Source: Hofstenia miamia (taxonomy: Eukaryota > Xenacoelomorpha > Acoela). From it: a stretch of DNA of 64,000 bases. Made by a program: the position numbers and the translations under genes. Under the pieces are notes generated by a model, which worked only from the letters and a program-made list of their open reading frames with translations, did not search any database and was not told the DNA's origin. Of this stretch, positions 46,028-58,101 are shown one piece after another (the stretch's first letter is position 1; each line of letters opens with the position of its first letter). Location of the stretch: NCBI GenBank assembly GCA_004352715.1, contig SCFE01000006.1, forward strand, positions 2,429,217 to 2,493,216. The letters are read 5' to 3'.

Positions 46028-46471
46028 AGAGGTGCAGTGGTTAGGCAGAAAGAGAGGAATTTCTACTGTTTCCTTAGATTGTGAATTGATCTGATGGTTT
46101 CTTTTGGAAAATTTTCTTCTTACTTCTACTACTAGTAAAAACTACTTCAAACCCAAATAATTTGGTATTCACTTTAAAAAATAAAAAAAGAAGCCCAAAA
46201 GACCATTATTTAGTTTTTCGAGAGTTTATAGATGTGCCAAAGAAGACTCATTGCTTTGAGAATGAGGGTGTTTTCTTCTTATTAGTAGTAGGAACATTAA
46301 GAGAATATTCTCAGGCTTTGATTTAATAATGTCGTCAAGCTAGTTCTATGTGTCTATATTTTACATCTGGCAATGAACTCATTAATTACCATTTACTACA
46401 ATCTACGTGCATAATCTTTTAACAAAAAGAAATATTTAAACAAATAACTAATGAACATTGTAGTTTTATAG
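46028..46471. other. Non-coding stretch
   Basis: No supported gene. It could be intron before the candidate exon that follows. Confidence 0.4.
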
Positions 46472-46588
46472 GAATTGACAACGTATCTAGAACCGTTGAG
46501 GTTTTGCTAGATTCCTTAATTAATGAGCATAAAGCAATAGACAGTGACGTCATTGTACATTTGGTGGCCGGAGATGTCAATATGCATA
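46472..46588 (+). CDS. Candidate internal exon of an unidentified gene
   Basis: An acceptor-like tagttttatag (AG at 46470-46471) precedes 117 bp of open sequence, followed by a donor-like CATA|GTAAAT. In the frame with two leading bases it encodes 38 residues, starting IDNVSRTVEVLLDSLINEHK and ending VHLVAGDVNMH. One base is left over, so the exon length is a multiple of three. The peptide is well balanced (Val, Leu, Asp, His, Ala, Gly) and unlike the Lys/Asn/Ile noise around it. No transposon motif is visible. I cannot name the protein. The frame meets a stop soon after the donor, as expected of an intron. Confidence 0.5.
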
Positions 46589-47415
46589 GTAAATATTTTT
46601 AACTACTTAATATTTTTTACATATACATGTGTATGTGTAAGTATTGGGCCTCTAAAAATGTTTATTAAAAAGTCATTTTTTCAAGTTTTGGGGACCCAAT
46701 TTCTTCTGTAATTATGTAATTACTTAGTTATTTTGTTATTTGGGATCCCAAAAGATTACAAATGCCACACTTGAGTGCTCTTATTTGTCAAAAATTGCTT
46801 CTAATAAGCCCTACTTCTATTTTTCAAGAATAATATTTTCCTATCATTTATGAACCCGGTGCCTACTGGCGCAAGAGCAATTTGATATTGCCTTTTTCAA
46901 TGCACTGTTTATTTTTTGGTTCATTTGAAGTAGAAAATGTCTAAATTATACATTTTATTGGTTGTTGTTCAAGAGTTGCAAAAGTGAGATTATTTTTTTT
47001 TGTATTGAGTCCTTAAAATTCTTAGTTTCGATGAAGAAGCATTTTTAATGTAACTGAGATTGAATATCTCCGTTGAATTGTGGTAGATTGATTCAAATTG
47101 TAAAATTGGTAAGTAGGACAATACGATGATAGATACTAGAAAACCTTTTCTTACTAAAAATATATGAACAAGTAAATGTTAATTGCAACAACTTGGAACA
47201 AATACAAAAGCATAATTAAGTTTAATTTGCGCATGATACAACAAAGGATTCATTTTATGTGTAGGTGTTACAAAGGAGCCCCTTGGGACACAATCCCACT
47301 TCAAATAAATTATTTTCAAACAGCTTGCACAATATCTAATATTGTCATTAGCACACATTGGTAAAAAATCTTAAAAAACCATTTGTTGGTAATTATTTTC
47401 TCCAACTTCTATTAC

Positions 47416-47449
<34 letters not shown>

Positions 47450-47602
47450 NNNNNNNNNNNNNNNNNNNNNNNNNNNNNNNNNNNNNNNNNNNNNNNNNNN
47501 NNNNNNNNNNNNNNNNNNNNNNNNNNNNNNNNNNNNNNNNNNNNNNNNNNNNNNNNNNNNNNNNNNNNNNNNNNNNNNNNNNNNNNNNNNNNNNNNNNNN
47601 NN

Positions 47603-47644
<42 letters not shown>

Positions 47645-50165
47645 GTATATATAAGAACTTTGGGCATTGTACCAAACCCTCGGAGCTGTTATTTTGTAAA
47701 AGTGCGCTATAATTTGTCGTATTTGTCGATAATTGTACCAGAATAAAATTGAACCTCTTCAAAAAAAGTTGTAAGGTTCGAAATTATTAAAAAATGCAAC
47801 GATATTGCGGCAATTATTAACAAAAATGATAAAAAATATACAATCAAATTCTCTATCAGGAAGATAATTTACTTACGGAAATTTTAATATGTTTATATAA
47901 CCAGTATTACACGTGCATATTTAATAACACTTTTTTTTAAATAATGAACGATTGAAGTAAAGCTAATGTTAATTAAGTATTATCTTCATTGCATATCTAC
48001 TCATATAAATACTAAAATGCTCCAATTTTTTTATTAAGAATTGCATGAAAATTTTAAATTGATAAATTGCATTAAATCATGTTAATTGAAGATTGATGAC
48101 TTAAAAGCAGTTATTTTAAATGACTTTCTTCTGTTTTTAACAATCAGTAAATCAAAAATGTTTGGTCATTATTTTCAAAGATGTGTAAAAACCTTTATGC
48201 TTTGATTAATTGACATTTCCGGACTTGACTTTAAGTTGGCAGAAGGCTTCTGTGTACATTTCCTTCTTTTATTTTTAAACAAAAACTTCATTCTACCAAT
48301 TTTCTCATATTTAACATTTAAGCACTAATTAATTCAATTTATTGCAAAAACAGGTGTTCAGTTTTAGCCTTCATTGCCTTTTCAATTGAAAAACTTTAAA
48401 TAGAAATCATGTTTAATGCATTCTCTTAATACCGCACACTGATGTCATTCAAGTTTCGATCTTTTAACAAAATCGTGAGAAAATTGTCCCAAAAATCTTT
48501 ATAAAGTGACTGTATGTTGTTTGATCGCAACACTGAAGATTCTTAGCCAAGATCGATTTCAAACTTCAAATATTAAAAGATCATGAACTAACATTTGAAA
48601 AACAGTATCATTAGAAACTAAAACTATGAAAAAATTAAAGAAAAGTGGTCCTGTTTAGAACAATATTCACATGCAGTTTGTGTTAAGCCAAAGCAATTCT
48701 AAAAAGATTTTTGTGGCTTTAGGAGTTTTTAAGTGATGTGAATGACATATTAAATGATTTGAATGCTACATAAACTGTTTTCTGATATTTTTGCATTTGT
48801 TTCAAATTTTCTTATATACATGTATATAAATCAAATTTCTCCATAGAATGAACAAATAACACAATATACTATTTCTTGCCTTGAAAATATCACCTTTTTT
48901 GATGTCCTTGTAAATTCTAAGAAACTTTTGTAAGGATTCCTAAAGCGTAATGAAAAATTGAAAACATTTAGATTATGGTTCTTTAAACTGTAATGTAATA
49001 ATGGAATAAACTATTCAGTACATTTTGAAATCAAGAACAAGAATATGTAAAGATCGAATTCTCACTCAAATTGTTTCTATTTAATATCCAGACATCTTAA
49101 ATATTATCAGTATCATTTTTCAAAATCGTATACAATTAGTGAATGCGTAGAATTTTGAATTTTAATAAATCTCGAGAGAAGCGATGCAATCCATAATTTA
49201 ACAACCTTTCTTTTCATTTCGAAGGTAGGGATTTCATAAAAAGCGTAACAAAACTAATTATTTTACTCATTTCATGATAGTATATAATTTTGCCATTGAA
49301 GAACATAGTCTGGTAATTTATGTTCCAAATTACACATGATATATGCATTGTGAGCTTATATAAAACTTTGCAATATAATTTGTAAATCATAATAATGAAT
49401 TAGGTTTTGCACTTGCTAAGAAATTATAGTTGTATCGACTAAAACAATATAATCTCGTAAACAAAAAATTTTCCTAGAACAACATTTCTAATTACTTACA
49501 AATGCAAAATCATGCTAGGGTTGTAATTTCATCAAAACCTGATTGATCAAATCTTAATGTAATACTAGAAGTACATAACTTAGGACCCCTAGAGCAACTG
49601 TCTAAGAAATCGTTTTTACTGATTTTTTGGTTACAGATTGTGCAAGAATTTATTGGAACAAGAATAGCAAAAACTGAAAATACATGAATTTTTCAATTCA
49701 TTGGCCACTAGTTTATGGATAGAATAGCAATGAGTTAAGAATTTTTAGAAGTTACTATGAAAGTCATCCTTGAGATCTGTGTAAAGACAAAGAATCGTAA
49801 TCATTGCCCAAACAATAATGACTGTTTGCTTAACCTAGCTCACATTAGAAGAATCAATCTAATGCCTTAGTTCCCAATTTCCTAGAACATGGAGAATTCA
49901 AAATGAGAGCGCCAAGGGTCAGTAATGTATCTTTGGGGTTAATTAGTGATATTTTAGGACAATGCCGGTTCTAAATCAACCACAGGAAAGCATGATTTCA
50001 AGTCATAATAGAACAAATGTAATCAGTTCTCATTAGACCTTACATTGTAAGTGGGCGATGAGATTATTTGGCAACACACAATTTTAAATGGCAGGGTCTA
50101 CAGACAATGGCATATGGGGTGCTATGGGAAAAATAGGCCAGAAGAGAGAGCTTATAGAAAAATAG
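46589..50165. other. Non-coding stretch with a TA array and gap
   Basis: AT-rich, with no supported gene. TA and GTATA units flank 153 N at 47450-47602. The rest shows no repeat that I could resolve. Confidence 0.5.
47418..47653. repeat. TA microsatellite with an assembly gap
   Basis: TA units at 47418-47448 and 47603-47653, the latter with two TG interruptions, around 153 N (47450-47602). Confidence 0.9.
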
Positions 50166-50169
50166 TTTG

Positions 50170-50940
50170 AAAGATAAAGCAACTGCAAAAGAACTAGAAG
50201 TTACTAAGCCGAGCTTTGCGGGACGAGTAAGAAAACTGGAATTCGATGAGAGTTGGGGAAAAGAGTTGAGAAGGTTAAGCAAAAAGAAGTTGTAGAGATG
50301 GTATTTGTAAGAAAAGCAACAAAACTAGGAAATCTCAAAACTGAAGCAGCAAACAAATAAAAAATGAATATAGAAGCAGAAGAGATATCTACGTTACGAG
50401 TTCCAAGAAGAATAAGAAGAAGCAAGCTAGTAGTAAAGACTTTAGTGTTTAACAGAGTGTTAAAGAAGGTGCCATGTGAGTCTCAAGAAGAATGTATATA
50501 TATACCTGGAGAGAAACTAAAACAGTAAGCTAAGAGAAATAGAATGAGCTCACAAGCTTTCATAACAGATTAGTGCGTGGTGAGTGGGTGTACAGCATGC
50601 CTGGTAGATGAAAGAAAAAATATTAGATGCAAAAAGTCGTGGGGGAACAAGTAAAGTGTATGGTTTGAAATTCGGATTGAATAATTATGCAAATTTGCAG
50701 AGGACGAGTAATGGAGGAAAAAAAGTTGACCAAGAAAGGATAAAGATAATTAGGGAGAAAACAGTACAGATCACACGGAATTGACATCAAAACGGAGGAA
50801 CAAATACAAGCAAAGAGTAAGAAGGATGCTACAGAAGACAGTGTTGAACGGACAGAAAAAGACAAGGGGAAAAAAATACGTGATATGCTTAATAGTATAG
50901 TAATGCGAAACAAGAATATACTGAGGAGGGTAGACTAGGC
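50170..50940 (+). pseudogene. Purine-rich degenerate coding region, family unknown
   Basis: The plus strand is purine-rich and yields peptide blocks in changing frames. They are AKELEVTKPSFAGRVRKLEF and DESWGKELRRLSKKK (about 50185-50295), MVFVRKATKLGNLKTEAANK (about 50300-50360), ISTLRVPRRIRRSKLVVKTL and FNRVLKKVPCESQEECIYIP (about 50385-50510), GGTSKVYGLKFGLNNYANLQ (about 50643-50700), and KIRDMLNSIVMRNKNILRRV (about 50873-50932). The basic, Arg/Lys/Glu-rich style over nearly 800 bp is not chance. Stops and shifts show decay. No polymerase, integrase or DDE motif is seen. It may be a lineage-specific repeat protein or an old mobile element protein. Confidence 0.45.
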
Positions 50941-51035
50941 TAACTTGAAACAAGTGCAATGCATTTTCATCATAACATTATATTCTTTAATTGCGGTGTA
51001 TAAAAATTTTTCAATCCTTACTGCAAACTTAAAAG

Positions 51036-51514
51036 CAGGGTGGGAAACTGATTAATTTTACTGACTCATTCCCTGACCTAAGCCAATCAAAGAAAGACTA
51101 CTATTTTAACCCTGAACACCCCAGGGACTTCTTAAAATGTTTTATGATGTTTGAAATATTTATACCTGAAAAACAAATTGCAATAATTTAAAAACAATAC
51201 GTGATAGAGGAGAGACACCTTTCATTTTTTATTTTAATCTACGAACATAGCAGCGCGCCTTCGTTCATGACATTCCTCAATGGGCTTGAGAGATCAATGC
51301 ACAATAATGTACAAATAAAATAACTATAATCTTTAAGTCTGTAAGATTTTCAAAAATTGATATGTTTGACGTCTTAAAATTTTCCCCACATCTGGTTAGT
51401 GTTCTTCCACCCTAACTATTGTAAATGACACGTGACCCGATCCGACCTGACCAGTCTAAAAATAACCACAACCTAACCCACTTAGCGGGTAGGGTAAACT
51501 CGTCCCCCACCCTG
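51036..51514. mobile_element. hAT-like non-autonomous element
   Basis: The left end begins CAGGGTGGGAAACTGATT. The right end, in reverse complement, begins CAGGGTGGGGGACGAGTTTA. A 479-bp interior has no open frame. Near the right end lie several GACCCG/GGGTCG-type words (about 51430-51500), as in the 39802-40150 region. The flanking eight bases (cttaaaag and ttttaaaa) match poorly, so the target duplication is not proven. Confidence 0.55.
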
Positions 51515-52187
51515 TTTTAAAAAATTAGAGAGCTTGGGCTTGCTTGGCAAAATCATTTACTGATTTCACTTTTGTTTGAAAAGTAGTATTTCGGTTTTGC
51601 AGTTTGATATGATGGATTAAGAAAATCAGAGAGAAAATCCTGAAAAAATTATTCAAAATGCATTCGATTAAAGTTTATAGAATGAACTTGCTGAGGGCAG
51701 TTACAATGTAACGAGAGAGTGACGATGTTTCTTATGCATCAGAACTTCGTCTTCTACATTTAACCTTTAACTGGTTTAGTTTGCCAAATGTTTTTAACAT
51801 AGATTTTCAATTCATTTACATTAATTAATCTATTAAGTTGCCTTGGTGAAAAAAACAATAAATTGAGAATTGCAACATTAATTCTAGATAAAAATATATT
51901 TTACAAAACAAATATGTAATTGTATGACATGGTCTATAACGTTTTGCCAATACATACAAAAAATTTGTATCTGTATTACAAAGACTTCTTGTTGTAGACC
52001 TCCGAATCACTGACAACATGGCTCTCAGAGACTGCTATTTATAACTAGTGATAGAAATCCCCTGATTGACTGATGCATAATTCGATAAATAATAAGTATT
52101 ATGACCACATATATAATTGTAAAATGTATCATGGAAACTCAAAACTTTCTAGTCAACCAAGTATATATATATATATATATATATATA
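51515..52187. other. Non-coding stretch ending in a TA array
   Basis: No supported gene. TA units at about 52161-52187 directly abut the mariner element that follows. Confidence 0.5.
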
Positions 52188-53457
52188 TGACAAAAAAGTT
52201 CCGCCCAATTTGGTAAATAAAACAAATTTACTGTAATTTTTTTAATAAAATAGAAATAATAATTCAAGCAAATGTATTATTTAAATAACAAAACATGAAG
52301 CATATTTTAATAACAAAAACAATAATGTATCAATTAATTTTACTAAAAATAAGAATAACGAAATTGTATCAAGCATAAGTCTAAAAATGCCCTCGGTTGT
52401 GTTGAATGCATTGCAAGACTCGATCTCTTACACTACAGCATATTGTTTGACATAACTCTATATCAAGTGTAAGGAATTGTTCTTCAATTACATGACTAAT
52501 TTGGGCAAGATTTTGTGGTCGTCCGGAATACCCGAGTTCTTTCATTAAACCCCAAAGAAAAAAGTCAGAAGGAGTTAAATCGGGTGATCTTGGAGGCCAA
52601 TCAATTGATTTTCAAGATTTTTGTTTAGCCTTTCACGAACTTCTCTAGAATAGTGGGATGGAGCTCCATCTTGTTGAAATAAAGGTCAATCTGATATTTC
52701 ACATGTGGATAGAATTGGTTTTGTAACATATTTAAATAATTTTGACCATTAACTGTTCCTTCAAAGAAAAATGGACCTATGATACCTTGATTTGAAATGG
52801 CTGCCCACACAGTAATACCGGGAAGATTAACATCTTTCTCTACAACTACATGAGGGTTTTCAACGAACCAATAGACACAATTATGACGGTTTATGTGTCC
52901 ATTTAGTTTAAATGTTGCCTGATCACTCTACCAGATATGGTCAACAAAAATAGGGTCATTGTCACACATTTCAAGAAATAGTTCAGAAAATTCTAATCTC
53001 CTGTCTAGATCATCTTCATGCAATTTATGAACAAGTCGTGGAATATAAGAATGCAGGAGATTTAGTACACTTTGTCTACTTATGTGAAGTTCAGTAGCAA
53101 GACATGATTTTTGAGGACTTCGATTAAGGATTTCATATAAAAAATCTCCCTTTTCATTGCATGTTGTATGTTTGGTCAACGACTTCTTGAAGCATCATTT
53201 ACGGATCCTGTTATTTCAAATTTCTCGACCAGTTGCTTAATGTTCCTCCCTTGGACTCTGTGTATGTTGAATTCATCAATAAGACGTCGGCTAGCTTCAA
53301 AAGAATTACCTGACATTGATAACATAATTTAACAGCACTAATTCTTTGTTGTCTGTCCAGTCTAAAATCCATGATTAATATATAATAATTCATAGATTAA
53401 ATATTTACATAGAAATCCTCTAAAAAATAATAATTGGTGGAACTAATTTGTCACCCC

Positions 53458-53460
<3 letters not shown>
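52188..53460 (-). mobile_element. Nearly full-length decayed mariner/Tc1-type element
   Basis: A transposase remnant (52390-53375, minus) lies between imperfect inverted termini. The left reads TGACAAAAAAGTTCCGCCCA from 52188. The right in reverse complement reads GGGGTGACAAATTAGTTCCA from about 53456. The shared core is TGACAAA..AGTTCC(G/A)CC. Both ends sit in TA arrays (52161-52187 and 53461-53504), consistent with TA as target. Total length near 1.27 kb is normal for the superfamily. Confidence 0.75.
52390..53375 (-). pseudogene. Mariner-type transposase, degenerate
   Basis: Read on the minus strand, the order is as follows. The N-terminal DNA-binding region is FRLDRQQRISAVKLCYQCQ (about 53370-53310). 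Then comes CLATELHISRQSVLNLL with LLHSYIPRLVHKLHEDDLDR (about 53110-53010). [20 protein letters not shown] (about 52928-52870) is the first catalytic Asp block. [20 protein letters not shown] with [20 protein letters not shown] (about 52868-52745) is the core. [13 protein letters not shown] (about 52685-52645) is where YFQQDGAPPHY, with the second catalytic Asp, has shifted out of frame. The last part (to about 52390) holds decayed SPDL-type and C-terminal blocks in mixed frames. Several frameshifts and stops make it inactive. Confidence 0.85.

Positions 53461-53504
<44 letters not shown>
53461..53504. repeat. TA microsatellite
   Basis: Uninterrupted TA dinucleotides directly outside the right terminus of the mariner element. 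Confidence 0.9.
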
Positions 53505-53505
<1 letters not shown>

Positions 53506-55559
53506 AAAGAGCTGTGTTGAATAATTGAAGAGGAGGCACAGGGATCACGCGAATAAATTTCATGATTCAGTTATCAGTCTTTCTGGAAGTAATCCAGTAC
53601 ATTTCTCCTTCACTACAAAGCTTAGTGTCTTTGAATTTTATCACTGACCGATAAGCAGATTGGAAAATTCCAGAAATGCTTAACACATGTACACTACAAC
53701 AGAAAATTAATGAATGCTTATCTATACAACGTTCATATCCTATAGAACTAATTATTGCGAGTGTCAAAATAACTACTGTTAATCTTAATACAATTAAAGG
53801 AATTTTTCTTAGATTTTTAAAAATGAAGATATTATTAATTTTTAGATTATATTAATATTCTCAGGTCCCGAATCAAAGACTAAATATTCTTCGGTTATTT
53901 TTTTGGTAAATTTACAAACTTTTGAACGCAATTTGACGCATGTTACCGAATTTGAATATCTCGATCTGTGCTTTCCCATTTTTTAGATTCTCTATACATT
54001 CTATACCCATTAAAAAATAAAAATTTCACCAAAAAAAATATAACTTAAATATTAGAAATTTCAGTTTTTAGGCATATTAGTAGAAATATCACATATTAAA
54101 AATCTTTTTGATTGAATTTGCAAACGGGAAGTTAAAATAATATCTTTAATAAAAATACTTACTAATTTCTTCTTTGAATACTGCGACATCAGCCAAAATG
54201 TCTCAGTTTCCAAAAAATGGAGTTTGATGACTTAACTACGATAAGATAAAGTAAATTAAGAAGCAAATTAGTTAATCTCACTTATGAATAAGTCTTTAAG
54301 TATATGCTCGAGAAGATCATTCGAATTTTTAAATTACAGATTTCCACTCGAAAGCTTCATAAATGGAGAACAATTGCGAGCACAATCTTAAAATTGAGAA
54401 ATGTAAACAGACATAAGGTTCTTCTGGTAATACTTTTGGCTTAAAAATCTATTTTGATATAAAGTGAAGATCAATTATTGAAGGTTTTCCTTACACGAAA
54501 TTGTCCTGCTAATCAAAGCATCATATCTTAAATAATTGGAGATTCAATAATGAAAAACAAGTTTTCTTTATGTTATTATTTTTTATATTCTTAGCACTAA
54601 AGAAGTGGTTTTTGATGTTTTTGGAACTTTCCGACAATGAAAAAATATATCTCCATAGTAGCTGTTTTCAATAAAACATCTATGAAGTAAAAAATTAATT
54701 TGACAGTGTAAATTAAAAAGATACTTTGAAAGCCTCTAGAAAATATTAACAACCCTCCTCGAATGCAGCATAGCACTCTAAGTTTTCATTTTGATGACGT
54801 ATACTAATATTACATCACCTTTAATCTACACTACTGAAAAGTTCCAAACCAAATTGTGATTATTTTTGAAACATTTATACATTAAATAGAATTTATTTTC
54901 AAATTTTTAAAACTCATTAAGGAGCAACATTTGGTTAAAATTTTGTGTAGAACTTGTATAATTGTTTGACTAACAGAGCATACACAGCAAGCTTAAATGA
55001 TTTCAATACACCAAGGAAAGATTAATGTTCAAAAACAAATTCGTGAAAATGGCTTTGTTGATAAATGTAGACTATAGATATTATAGCACAACTGATATTG
55101 CAGTCTTTAAAGTTCTTGAATATCATAGCTTTAGAAAAACCCAATTTATTTTAGCCCTTGATATTTAATTAAATCTTCAGAAAAATGAGCACATTCAAAA
55201 TTAGAAAGCAGACTATTCACCAAAACCCATATTTTTCTTAATAGAAGCCTTAGAAATCTAAGAATTTTTCAATTTACAGTACCGTTTGCTCTTCTTTCAT
55301 GTACAAAAAAGTATGAAATTATGTAAACGCACATCAACACTTTGCTTGCTTAATTACTCGTTTACTAATAAACAACAGAATTATATCCACACTTAATCGG
55401 GTTGAAAATTAATATGTTGTCGTAAAATCTGATTTTTCCTTTGTACTATCTTCCATCAATCCATTTATTAATTCGGAAGTTAAATGCATTAATGAAAAAA
55501 TTAATTTTGAAATTTTGTCCTATAGCATATTATGCGCTTACAAATCCTAATGCCTGAAG
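53505..55559. other. Non-coding AT-rich stretch
   Basis: No supported gene. A minus-strand 66-codon frame at 53567-53767 is unrecognised. Confidence 0.5.
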
Positions 55560-55589
55560 TGATCAGATCTGAGTACTAATGTTCAGTAT

Positions 55590-56160
55590 GAGAGTTATGA
55601 AGCTGAACATGGTCCTTTCGAAAGCCTTTAGGTTAAAACCAAACTAAGTAAAAAATTTAAACATGCTCTTCTAATTAACCTGACATATTGCCCCAAAAAG
55701 ATCTATCGTAATGAATTTATTGGTTTTAAAATTACGGAGATTCAAAACGTATTAAAGCAAAACCTCACTAATTTTATATTATTGGTTATCTAAATATCAA
55801 CTACTTATAAAATAAATGCATAGACTCATTGTGTATGGAGACAAATCTAGAGGTAGTGAATACTTCTGTTCCCACCAGAGAAAAATGTTTTATAGACTAT
55901 ATAATATCAAATACGGAAGAAATTAAATATAGTACATATGCGTTTGATTCGTATTCAGATCACAATCTTTGCTTATACGTAACAAGTGAAATTGGAGTTG
56001 CAACTAAGAGGAAATGTATTTATTCAGGTAGCTTTGTTGGATTTGATGAAAAGGCCTTTGTTGGATTACTAGATAATGTAGCATGGGAGTATATATTCAC
56101 ATTACATAATCCAAACGAAATGTTTGAATTTATAATCAAAGAACAAAGAAAAGATACATA
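55590..56160 (+). pseudogene. Endonuclease C-terminal part of copy B
   Basis: Early blocks in a broken frame are HGPFESL (about 55608), IYCPKKIYRNEFIGFKI (about 55685-55740) and LNINYL (about 55793-55810), the remains of the YRPP and GDFN blocks. An open frame at 55829-56158 then gives NTSVPTREKCFIDYIISNT (PTR...DYI.SN block) and SYSDHNLCLY, which holds the final SDH motif of AP endonucleases, intact at about 55948. The upstream catalytic Glu and Asp blocks are missing or decayed. Confidence 0.75.
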
Positions 56161-56289
56161 AAGGTCGGTAAATACTGTTCTTATGACCGATATACAAAAC
56201 CACTGCAAATTGAAAAGAAGGCTTTGCAATAATTCATTAAAGATCATTCAGAAGTAAAAGCTGTTTATTATAATGAGATAAAATCGGCA

Positions 56290-57570
56290 TTGGCAAAATA
56301 CAAGAAACTCCACATCAATCAACAAAGAATGAGATTTTATGAAAGTTTAATACAGGCTAAGAATAAGTGGAAGTACATCAATAGATTTCTAAACAAAGAG
56401 AAAGGAATTTCCTCCGATATTAAGAGCATAGATGTAGAGAGTATGACGTGTAGAGACGAAAGAGATATTGCTAACCATTTCAACATTACTTTTAAGAAAC
56501 TAGGTACATACAAAGACAAAGAGGTACCTTACAAAAATAAAATAGAGAACGTAATGTCATCTTTCAGCTTTCGGTATATAAGAAGATATAAACTAAATAT
56601 GTTCATCAAAAAAGAGGATCCCAACACATCATGTGGAGGAGGTAATATCCCAATATTTATCATTAAAAAATACATAAAATACTTCGAAGAATATCTTCTG
56701 TTCGCGTGCAACTACGCCGTTCATGTCTCAAAATTCCCTGATATTCTAAAGAAATCGGATGTAACACCAATTTTCAAAAAAGGAGACCCGTCAAATTGGA
56801 TAAATTATCGACCGATTTCAGTAACCAGTCCATTCTCTAAAATTCTAAAAAGATTGCTATGCATACAAATAAATAAGTATTTAAAGGAATACAACATATT
56901 GTCTCCTAACAAGTTTGGATTTCGGGAAGGCTATAGTACAACCGACGCTTTGCTCAATTTGACAGAAACAACCAGATTTAACCTAAATAAGAATATCACA
57001 CGCAGCATAGCTCTAATCAATATGAGTAAAGCCTTTGATAATAATAACTATGATATTTTGGATAACAAATTATCACACTATGGTTTTAACTTAGAAGCAC
57101 GAAACCTAATACTTAGTTTCCTTAACAATAGAAGGCAAAGAGTCAAAATAGGGAATGTATATTCCAATTATCTGACAACAAATAAAAGTGTGCCCCAAGG
57201 CACTGTAATGGGCCCTATTCTCTTTACATTATACATAAATGATTTATGCGATACTGTTAAAGAAGTTGATATACTGCAATATGCAGATGACACTTGCATA
57301 TGTAGAGGTGATAATCCATATATCGCTACAGAAAAGCTTGAGAATAGACTTAAGGATATCAAAATATATTTCCATGAAAACAGACTTACTATGAATAATG
57401 AGAAAACTCAGTTTATTATATTTTCCCCAAATTCTACAAAAACATTGGCAAACAAAATATCATTAGGTGTCTCAAAAGAATGTCCATCAATACCAAACTC
57501 CACCAGCATAAAATATTTGGGCATTGAAATTGACAATGATTTCTCCTTTAAAAAATTTCGTAACCTCTAA
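56290..57570 (+). CDS. Reverse transcriptase domain of copy B, open frame of 426 codons
   Basis: The polymerase of a CR1/L2/Jockey-like retrotransposon, which copies element RNA at a nicked target site. Blocks in order: NKWKYINRFLNKEKG, TPIFKKGDPSNWINYRPISV (about 56763-56822), FSKILKRLL, NKFGFREGYSTTDALLNLTE (about 56908-56967), SIALINMSKAFDNNNYDIL, FLNNRRQRVKIG, SVPQGTVMGPILFTLYINDL (about 57187-57246), then LQYADDTCI with the YADD at 57280-57291 intact. In the earlier catalytic block (usually FLDLSKAFD) the Asp is Asn (LINMSKAF), so activity is doubtful. LTMNNEKTQFIIFSPNS and IKYLGIEIDNDFSFKKF form the thumb. It is the longest open frame in the window. The frame ends early by a shift in an A-rich run at about 57550, so it is really part of a longer ORF2. 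Confidence 0.85.
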   Translation: MAKYKKLHINQQRMRFYESLIQAKNKWKYINRFLNKEKGISSDIKSIDVESMTCRDERDIANHFNITFKKLGTYKDKEVPYKNKIENVMSSFSFRYIRRYKLNMFIKKEDPNTSCGGGNIPIFIIKKYIKYFEEYLLFACNYAVHVSKFPDILKKSDVTPIFKKGDPSNWINYRPISVTSPFSKILKRLLCIQINKYLKEYNILSPNKFGFREGYSTTDALLNLTETTRFNLNKNITRSIALINMSKAFDNNNYDILDNKLSHYGFNLEARNLILSFLNNRRQRVKIGNVYSNYLTTNKSVPQGTVMGPILFTLYINDLCDTVKEVDILQYADDTCICRGDNPYIATEKLENRLKDIKIYFHENRLTMNNEKTQFIIFSPNSTKTLANKISLGVSKECPSIPNSTSIKYLGIEIDNDFSFKKFRNL

Positions 57571-58101
57571 AGTGAAAAGTATGTCCGCTGGGGTACAATG
57601 TCTTCGACAACTTCGAAATTTCACCCAGAGCAAGCAAGTATTATACGCCCTTGTAATGAGCCATTTCATTTATGCATGTGCCCTACTGAATCATTTGAGC
57701 ACAAACAACCACCAATGCATAAAATTTTTATCTGGTCTATTTCTGCCTTGTTCAACATTAACAAACAACTAATTGGTGCTAAGCTTCAAAATCTACAAAT
57801 ATTATCTTCTTTGTATCATGCTAAATACACAAATCTGGTAATATTGTTTAAACACCTACACAATTTATCAAGTTCTTCAAAATCTTTCAACAAATTTGTA
57901 AAATTCAATCATCGCTCAAGAACTTGCATCAACAATGTTAAGATCAACACACAAGCATGGAACACATCATTCTTGTCATCCATCATAAGATCATGGAATA
58001 GATTACCATCTAACATAAGATCAATCACAAATATAAGAAAATTCAGGAGAATGCTTAAACAAAATCTATTAGCTAACCAATACCAATTTGTAACATTTTA
58101 A
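57545..58101 (+). pseudogene. C-terminal region of copy B ORF2, after frameshifts
   Basis: After a frameshift in TTTAAAAAATTT (about 57547-57558) the sequence continues in another frame: FVTSKVKSMSAGVQCLRQLR, then ALVMSHFIYACALLNHLS to about 57770. It shifts again to a frame read to the TAA at 58099-58101: LQNLQILSSLYHAKYTN, FNHRSRTCINNVKINTQAW, then IIRSWNRLPSNIRSI and FRRMLKQNL. The SWNxLPxxIR...F+xxLK ending is the usual tail of these reverse transcriptases. About 220 bp of 3' untranslated sequence follows. Confidence 0.75.

Noticed and set aside
50204-50959. Minus-strand frames rich in Leu, Phe and Ser that look like membrane proteins
   Set aside because: They are the complement of a purine-rich plus-strand region whose own peptides are more protein-like; Leu/Phe/Ser-rich complement frames are an expected artefact.
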